Below are positions 1-7,400 of a stretch of DNA of 20,562 bases, in pieces. A model generated the notes under the pieces. The model saw only the letters and a list, made by a program, of their open reading frames with translations, was not told the DNA's origin and ran no database searches. A program made the translations under genes and the position numbers. The first letter of the stretch is position 1. Each line of letters opens with the position of its first letter. Source of the DNA: JANXSS01 sp043729515 (lineage in GTDB: Bacteria > Pseudomonadota > Gammaproteobacteria > Burkholderiales > Burkholderiaceae_D); NCBI GenBank assembly GCA_043729515.1, contig JAYTLK010000078.1, forward strand, positions 1-20,562. Direction: 5' to 3'.

Positions 1-237
1 GTTCTCGTTGTAGACGATGGCGACGTCCGCCCCCTCCATGGCATACGCGATGGCGACAGCTCGGCCTATTCCAGAGTCGCCACCCGTGATGAGCGCGCGT
101 TTGCCCTGGAGCTTCCCGGCCGGACGATAGTTCGACAGGTCGCTGTCGGGCTGCGGATCCATGTCGGCCTGGCTCGCCGGGTAGGGCAACTGCTGCCCGG
201 GGAAATCCGCAGCAGTCGGTCGTGGTTCGTTCGGCAT
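1..237 (-). CDS. SDR-family oxidoreductase, N-terminal part (cut by window edge)
   Basis: This gene starts at the ATG at 237 and runs off the left edge, leaving 79 residues in frame. A strong ribosome binding site (AAAGGAGA) lies five bases upstream. The protein begins with a proline/glutamine-rich leader of about 40 residues and then LQGKRALITGGDSGIGRAVA. That is the Rossmann TGxxxGIG dinucleotide-binding motif of classical short-chain dehydrogenases, followed by the beta-2 strand (GADVAIVYNEN). The long leader before the Rossmann fold is typical of the YhdF/YgfF/general-stress-protein-39 group, which are cytoplasmic NAD(P)-dependent oxidoreductases of mostly unknown substrate. The catalytic Tyr-x-x-x-Lys lies outside the window, so activity cannot be judged. 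The SDR assignment is secure; the subgroup is inferred from the leader. The gene points away from the debris region to its right. Confidence 0.93.
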   Translation of the reverse strand, partial: MPNEPRPTAADFPGQQLPYPASQADMDPQPDSDLSNYRPAGKLQGKRALITGGDSGIGRAVAIAYAMEGADVAIVYNEN

Positions 238-768
238 GTGCATCTCCTTTGTAAGAGGGTGTTTGTCAACGGCAAAGCAATTAGGTTTTTAGCCAAAGCT
301 TAAAAATTTGATGCATGTGCGAAGAACGGTTCTTTCGCGTTAGCGAGCGAAAGAGAAAGGAGTGCTGCCTGCGGCATGTGTCACTTCATGCTGGACGGAC
401 ATGTCCTGCCAACGCATGAAATTGGTCGGCAGACGACATGCTGAGTTGGCCATTCCTGTGTTCCCGGAACTGGTCGACAACTCGCAAAGCATGCGGCAGT
501 CCGAGAAGCAAATTATCAGCAAAAATCCTGAAAACTTGCGTCGTCGCATTCAAATGAAAACCGGTTAGCGCAGGCGTCGTAGGCGTCGTAGGATGCGTTT
601 AGCTAACGTAAACGTCAGTACATTTGAGCGTAAAGCAAATGATTTGTTCATCTCATTCACTGCAAAATCTTCTGCTTTTTTGGTTTCCGGGACGACGGGG
701 TAACCCCCCCTTGAAAGAACGGTCTTTGGAGGTAAAGTTTTCTCGCAATGAAACAAGGGGGTTCTGCA
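238..768. other. Gene-poor stretch upstream of the SDR gene, probable degenerate sequence
   Basis: I find no gene I can support here. The part next to 237 must carry the SDR promoter, but I see no convincing -10/-35 pair; a TTGACA occurs at 269-264 on the minus strand without a -10 at the right distance. Positions 572-593 hold a 9-bp tandem repeat (AGGCGTCGT, a little over two copies). A plus-strand frame from 362 to 568 encodes 68 residues with a coding-like tail, but it has no start signal and resembles nothing I know. Around 697-763 there are nested inverted repeats leading into the IS3 OrfA fragment. The whole block reads as eroded mobile-element or gene remnants. Confidence 0.5.
331..354. 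repeat. Perfect 8-bp inverted repeat (hairpin)
   Basis: TCTTTCGC at 331-338 and GCGAAAGA at 347-354 are exact reverse complements around an eight-base loop, with one more wobble pair at the base. No T-run follows on either strand, so it is not a standard intrinsic terminator. A shorter palindrome (AAGAAC/GTTCTT around one base) lies just upstream at about 321-333. It lies about 100 bp upstream of the SDR start and could be an operator or an IS end; neither role is shown. Confidence 0.5.
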
Positions 769-870
769 GTGAAGAGATCGCGATTCACCAACAGTCAGAT
801 CATGGCAGTGTTGAAGCAGGCGGAGGCCGGTCGCCAGTGCGTAAGCGTCCAAGCAAGTCATCCTGCGTGA
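769..870 (+). pseudogene. IS3-family transposase OrfA, N-terminal remnant
   Basis: From a GTG at 769, preceded by a G-rich Shine-Dalgarno-like run seven bases upstream, the frame encodes KRSRFTNSQIMAVLKQAEAG. This matches the first helix of IS3-family OrfA proteins, which usually begin KRSRF(T/N)(D/E)xQI and continue into the leucine-zipper and helix-turn-helix region. After about 21 residues the match stops. The rest (RQCVSVQASHPA) is unrelated and ends at a TGA at 870, giving 33 residues instead of the usual 85-100. No OrfB (DDE integrase) follows. It is therefore a dead fragment left by an old insertion and deletion. The family call is from memory of the OrfA start; the subgroup (IS407-like) is a guess. 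Confidence 0.72.
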
Positions 871-1436
871 CGTAAGATTTTGGTAAGCGGATGTGATGCG
901 GCGGACGTGGAGCAAGTCCCCACTTGTTGAACACCCAGACTCGAGAACAGCCGACCTTGCGCGATTGGAAGCACTCCTCGTGATCGCGAACGACCGGCAG
1001 AAAAAACTGTCTGGTGTCTTCAAGAGCCCGCATTGAGCGTCCGTCAGGAAACCGTTTTCCGCAAGTGGTAAAGGCCGATCAATTCCTGACTGCGTATCAA
1101 AGGGATTCAACCGCCTCGTTCAACACGGTCACCGGATTTTTTAGTGGGGTGTCGAAAGCTCTCCTCGCAGAATCACCGGATGTCCTCGCCAAGATGCTTG
1201 TGCAGATGCATCGGCCGATCCATTTCGACTTCGCGGCTGAATTCGGCTTCGAAGTGAAACCTGGTCGCTCCGTAAAAGCTTTGTCAGCCGAACCTGCGAC
1301 GCCCGTATTGGTGGAAAGTTGATTTGACCCAACCGGCGTGGGTATCCGTCCGGTTTGGTTCGGTCTGCTGTGTCTGCAAGAAAATTTGGTTGCCCTAAAT
1401 AGGGGCAGGGATACGATACTTACCCGCTGCCACTGG
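871..1436. other. Gene-poor stretch between IS3 remnant and ndvB 3' end, broken coding-like pieces
   Basis: Two plus-strand frames look coding in composition but lack a credible start and match nothing I recognise. One is a 46-residue frame at 896-1036 (ATG start, ending ...KKLSGVFKSPH). The other is a 102-residue frame at 1014-1322 from a GTG with no ribosome binding site, containing FNTVTGFFSGVSKALLAESP. They overlap in different frames, as expected if one old gene suffered a frameshift, though this is inference. An imperfect inverted repeat (AACCGG 1331-1336 / CCGGTT 1350-1355) lies beyond the ndvB stop. I see no promoter, RNA gene or intact gene. Confidence 0.45.
1391..1407 (-). terminator. 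Possible weak terminator after ndvB
   Basis: On the minus strand, 30-46 bases past the ndvB stop, TGCCC and GGGCA form a 5-bp stem around a seven-base loop. ACCAAATTTTC follows, so a short T-run lies a few bases away. A second imperfect hairpin at 1331-1355 lies further downstream. Both are weak by intrinsic-terminator standards. The position fits the end of a very long transcript, but termination here is only a possibility. Confidence 0.28.
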
Positions 1437-4400
1437 TTACATCATGCTGATCCTGACTGCATGGTCAATGCCGTCGTCCACCAGTGGCACCTCAATCCCG
1501 TCGATGGCAATGCCGTCTACCGTGATGCTCTGGCCGCGCGGCAGGCCGGGCTGTCGCGCGGTTGCCGTGTCGTCCCTGACGATGCCGGCCGACTGAACGA
1601 TTGTGATGTGATAGCGCGTTCCGCGGAAGCGGTAAGTCAGGCTGACCTCCGGCCATGCAACCGGCAGGCAGGGCGTGAAAGTCAGTCGGTCGACCGCCAA
1701 CGACAGGCCGATCAGCGATTCCAGGATCAACCGGTAGGTCCAGCCAGACGATCCCGTGTACCAAGTCCAGCCGCCTCGGCCGATATGCGGCGAGACGCCG
1801 TAGACATCCGCCGCAATGACGTACGGCTCGACCTTGTAAGTCGCGACGTCGGCAGCAGTGCGGCCGTGGTTCACTGGGTTGATCATGTGCAGTAGTTCCC
1901 AAGCGCGCTCGCTGTCGCCAAGGCGGGCGAAGGCCATGGCGGTCCAGACCGCGGCGTGGGTGTATTGGCCGCCGTTTTCTCGCACTCCCGGGACGTAACC
2001 CCGGATGTAACCCGGGTTAAGATCTGATTTGTCGAACGGCGGGTCTAGAAGCTGGATCAGCGCATGGTCGCGCCGCACCAGTCGCTGATCAACTGCACGC
2101 ATGGCCGCGGCGGTGCGTTGGGGGTCGCCGGCGCCGGAGAGCACTGCCCAGCTCTGCGAAATCGAATCGATTTGGCACTCCGGATTGGTCGAGGAGCCGA
2201 GCGGCGTGCCGTCGTCAAAATAAGCTCGTCGGTACCAGCCGCCGTCCCAGCCGTTGGCTTCGATGTTGGCCTGCAGGGTCGCGGCGACGGTCGTGCAGCG
2301 CAGGGCGAACGGATCGTCGCCATGCAGCCGCGCCACCGCGGCGAAGCGCGTGAGCACGTCATACATGAAAAAGGCCAGCCAAACGCTCTCTCCCTTTCCA
2401 TGTTCCCCTACCTTGTCCATGCCGTCGTTCCAGTCGCACGAACCGATCAGCGGCAGGCCGTGTACTCCAAAGCGCAGGCCTCGCTCAATGGCGCGCACGC
2501 TGTGTTCATAGAGCGTGCCAGACAGGTTTGAGCGGGTTGGCAGGTCGTAGTAGGAATCCTCGTCCTGTCGCACTTCGCGTCCGGTCAGGTAGTGCGCCAT
2601 TTCGTCGAGGACACCGGTGTCGCCAGTGGTCGTCACGTAGCGGTGCACCGCCAGCGGCAGCCACAGGTAGTCGTCCGAGCAATGGGTGCGAACACCGCGG
2701 TCCGATGGCGGGTGCCACCAGTGCTGCACGTCGCCCTGCTCAAACTGGTGCGCCGCGCACAGCAGCAGATGGTCACGTACCAACTGTGGTTTCGCGTGCA
2801 CCATCGCCATCACGTCCTGCAGTTGGTCGCGGAAGCCGAAAGCACCGCCGGACTGGTAATAGCCGCTGCGGGCCCACAGGCGGCAGGCAATCGTCTGGTA
2901 CATCAGCCAGCCGTTGGTCATGGCGTTGACCGCCGGATCAGGCGTGTCGATACGCACGGTACCCAGCGTATCCTCCCAGTAGGCACGCACCTCGTCGAGC
3001 GCGATGCGGGCCGCTGAAGGACCACGGAAGCGCTGGATCAGGCAGCTGACATCGGCGCTGCGACGCCCGGCCATACCTAAAATGAAAACCACTTCCCGGG
3101 TCTGGCCTTCAGCCAGATCGAACGGCACCTGGACTGCCGCGCACGGGTCGAGGCCGGCGCCTAGCCGACCCGAGAGCCGTGTTCGGCCAAGGGCAGCGGG
3201 GTTTTCCAGTGACCCATTGCGGCCGATAAATTCGGCACGGTCGCCGGTGACCGTGGTGGCCTTGGTGCTGTCGACGTAGAAGAACGCGATCCGCTCGGGA
3301 AACTCGGTGTTGTAGGCATTCTTGGCGAACAACGCCCCGGTGACCGGATCGGCTTCGGTGATGACGTGCATCCCTGTTTTCGGGCGCAGGTCGCCCAAAA
3401 CCCATTCGACATAACCAGTGGCCGACAGGCGTCGAACCGCAGCCGAATCGTTGCGTATCTTCAGGACCGAAAACTTGATCGACGCATCCAGCGCTACATA
3501 CACCCAGAGCTCTGAAGTGATGCCGTCCTCGGTGTGTTCGAACACGCTGTAGCCAAAGCCGTGACGCGCGACGTAGCTGCCCTGGCCGCACCGTGGCAGC
3601 GGCGTGGGGGACCAGAAACGGCCGCTTTCTTCATCGCGCAGGTAAAACGCCTCGCCGCCGGTATCAGACACCGGGTCGTTGTTCCAGGGCGTAAGCCGGA
3701 ATTCGTGCGCGTTTTCGCCCCAGGTATAGGATTGGCCACTCTCGGAAATGACGGTGCCGAAATTCGCATTGGCCAGCACGTTGCACCACGGCGCCGGCGT
3801 GCGCTTGCCGGCGCTGGTCGTGATGACGTATTCGCGCATATCTGGCGAAAAACCGCCGAACTCGTTCGTCAGCACAAGATCGCGGGCGGAAAGGCGCGCA
3901 GAGGTTTTCAGCGCCGACGTGCCGGTTCGCGTCGGCACCAGTGGCGGCACCTTAGCCTCGATTGCGCCGCGTCGGTTGATCTGTTCTGCCAGCGTGCCGT
4001 GGGCGTCGGAGACGATCACGCGCGCCACCGATTGCAGCAGGATGCGGTCTTCGATGGCTACCTGCTCGGCCAGTCGCACGAAGACGCCGCCCGGACGATC
4101 CATCGCTTGGGTATCGTTGCCCGAAGCGATCAGACCCATGATCTGTTCCTGCAGCACCTGTCGGTAGCCGGCATGATCTTCATTCCAGATCACGAGGTCG
4201 ACGGCCAGGCCTTTTAGGCGCCAGTAGGCATGTGCCTGAACCATCTGCCGCACCAGGTCAATATGGATTGAATCCCGGATTTGCAGCAGCACGATTGGCA
4301 AGTCGCCGGAAATCGCATAGCTCCACAGGCCGGACTGGCCGCGGTGGTTCTTTACCAGCACGCTCGCGTCGGCGCGCAGCAGTGGGTTCGCATAAATGAT

Positions 4401-7400
4401 CGAATTGGCCAGCCGGGTGTAGAGCTGGGCATCCGATTCGTTGGCATTGAGCTGTCGCAGAACGACCTGGCTGTGAGTCCATGCCAGTTCGAAGACACGG
4501 TCGGCCAGGTGACGATCATGGAATTTCTGTACCAATCCGACACTAGCCTCGCGTGATTCGGCCGCGCCGGTGACGATGTCAATGACCACTGACTGCTCCG
4601 GTTCAAGCGTGAATCGTTGGCGGATCGAGGCCACCGGGTCCAGCACTGATCCGGCGCTACCGGACAGGGCGACCTGCTGCATTGCCTGCGGGGTGCGGGC
4701 CGTGTTGCCGCGTCCGAGAAATTGCATGCGATCGGTTTCGAACGAAACAGCCTCGGCCTGCGCGCCGTGCAGCGCCATCAAGTGAAACATCCATGGCGTT
4801 TTTTCGTGGAGGGAGCGTGGGCGGCGGGTGCACAAGATGGCTGGCTGATCGTGCAGCAGTTCAGTCTGTACGAACAGGTTGGAGAAGGCCGGATGGGCGT
4901 CGTCGGCCGGCGCCGGCGCCAGCACGACTTCGGTGTAGCTGGTCAGGTCGATGGTGCGGCGTACGCGCGACCGGTTGGTCACGCGGGTGCGGCGCAGTTC
5001 GATGTCGTCTTCCGGCGAGACCACGATCTCGGTATGCATCTCGATCTCGCGGTCGGTGCGGCGGAATTCCGCCCGTCCCTCGGAAAAAATCACTTCGTAA
5101 TGCTTCGGCTGGACCAGCGTCGGCTGGAACGCGGTCGACCAGAAGCCGCCGTCGGCCAGGTCTCGCACGTAGGTAAAGGCGCCCCAGTGGTCGCGGGTAC
5201 TGTCCTCGCGCCAGCGCGAGATAGCGAGGTCGCGCCAGCGGCTGTAACCACCGCCGGCGCTTGTGACCATGACGTGATAGCGTCCATTTGACAGCAGCTG
5301 GATTTCGGGCGTTCGTGCGTCGGCACGGCTGATCACCTGCATCGGCATCTCCGCTTCGCTGGCCACCGAGCGGATGTCGGCCAGTTCGCTGGTGTTGGCG
5401 TAGGCGGCGGTGGGTTTCGGGATGCGTTCTTGAAGCAGCAGCATGGCCGACCGCAGAAGCGGATCGGCTTCGAAGCGCTTCTGCATCGGCTGGTCAAGCA
5501 GCAGGTAGGCCAGCGCCAGGAATCCCATGCCTTGGTGATGCACCATGAATGAACGGATCAGGGCAAACGATTGCCCGCGTGGCAGTCGCTTGGCCGTGTA
5601 GTCGATCGCTTCGTACATGCCGAAGCGGCCCTCGAACCCTTCCTCGGTCAGTCGCATGAGATTGTTGCAGGCTGCGTCGGGGGCGACCATCAGCGCCATC
5701 ATCGAGGCATACGGCGCCACCACGAGGTCATCGCCCAGGCCGCGCTTCAATCCCAGCCCCGGCACGCCGAAGGCGCGGTACTGGTAGTTCAGGCTCGCGT
5801 CGAAGGTATTGAAGCCCGACTCCGAAATGCCCCACGGTACATTGCGCTGGGCACCGTATTCGATCTGGCGCTGTACCGATGACTTGTAGGTCTGGTCGAG
5901 CAGCGTGTTGGGGAAATTCGGCATCACCAGCAACGGCATCAGGTACTCGAACATCGAGCCGCTCCACGACAGCAGGATCGGGTCGCCGCCGGCCACTGTC
6001 AGCTGACGGCCGAGGGCGAACCAGTTGTCCTGAGGGATCTGGCCCTGGGCGATTGCGACGAAACTGCCCAGGCGCGCTTCCGAGGCCAGCAGATCGTAGT
6101 AGCTGACATCTCGCCTGCGCTCCGACAAGTTATAGCCAATCGCCATGAGGTGCGTGGCCGGGTCGTACAGGAACCCGTATTCCATGCGTGCGAAGTCGCC
6201 GGTCTGCAGCACGAGCTGTTCGATGAGCTTGATGCGCTCTACGGCGCGGCTGGCGGTGTCCTGCAACATCTGCACGAGCGCGGGTGAGGTGCCAGCTGTC
6301 GCCAGCGGCGTGCGGGCCAGTTGCTGCAGGGTCGGGATGCCGTCCAGGACGATTGACGCACCGACGGCCTCGGTCGGCTGCGCCAGCCACGGTGCGAGGT
6401 AGATCAGTTCCTGCTGGGCTTCCATGCACTGGCGCGCCAAAGCGCGGGCCCACCAGTTGTGCGGTGTTTCAGGCACGAGCGTAAGCGTTGATACGAACGC
6501 CTGGGCCTGTTGCGTCAGCTGCAGCAGAACGCCCATCACGGTCGGGAGTGTCGTCGGAGGTCGCTCGATCGCCGCATCAAGGAAGGACTTGAACTGGACA
6601 AGTGTCGCCGGTACCCCCGACCGCAGGCTGCCAGATGCGGCATCCTGCTCCAGCAGAACATGCAGCGTATCAGCAATCCCCTGCCAAAGGCGAAGCGGCA
6701 CGATCGGCGCCGTGACGAGGTCCAGAAGGCCGGGGCGCAGTGTCAACAGGTGCGCGCCGAGGTTGCCGCTGTCGACCGTCGAAATATAGATTGGCAGGAG
6801 GGGTTTCAGATATTGCGTGTCGTACCAGTTGTAGAAATGCCCCTGATGGCGTTCCAGCGCCGCCATTGTGCGCAACGTGTTGCCAATGCGTTCTAGCAGT
6901 TGCCCGGCAGGAATGTAGCCGAAGTCATAGGCGGCGAGGGTGGCCAGTAGCGATAGGCCGATGTTAGTCGGCGACGTGCGGCGGGCAATCACGGCCACTG
7001 GCTGTTCCTGGACGTTGTCCGGTGGCAGCCAGTTGTCTTCTGGGCCAACGTAGGTTTCGAAAAACCCCCAGGTCTTGCGCGACAGGCGATGGAGATAGGC
7101 CAACTGCGATGGCGCCACGGTCGATACCTTCGGCACTACCGGCTGGCTGATACGCCACGACGTCAACGGCGCAACCAGCCATAGCAGCAGCAGCGGCAGC
7201 GCGCTGTCGAGCGCATGCGGATGGACCGCATACAAGGCGCCGGCAATCGCCAGCGCTAGCACTGGTGAAAACCACATCGCGCGCAGTTCGCCTGCCAGGC
7301 CGTCGCTGCCCTCGCGACTGGTCTGACTCGACGCTTTCCATTCCAACAGGCGGCGATGCGAGACCATTAACCGCCAGTTGGTGCGTACGATCGCGTCCAT

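Noticed and set aside
264..269. TTGACA on the minus strand upstream of the SDR gene as a -35 box
   Set aside because: No acceptable -10 lies 15-19 bases downstream.
565..1110. 181-residue minus-strand open frame across the gene-poor left region
   Set aside because: It spans the IS3 remnant in antisense, has odd composition and no recognisable motif or ribosome site.
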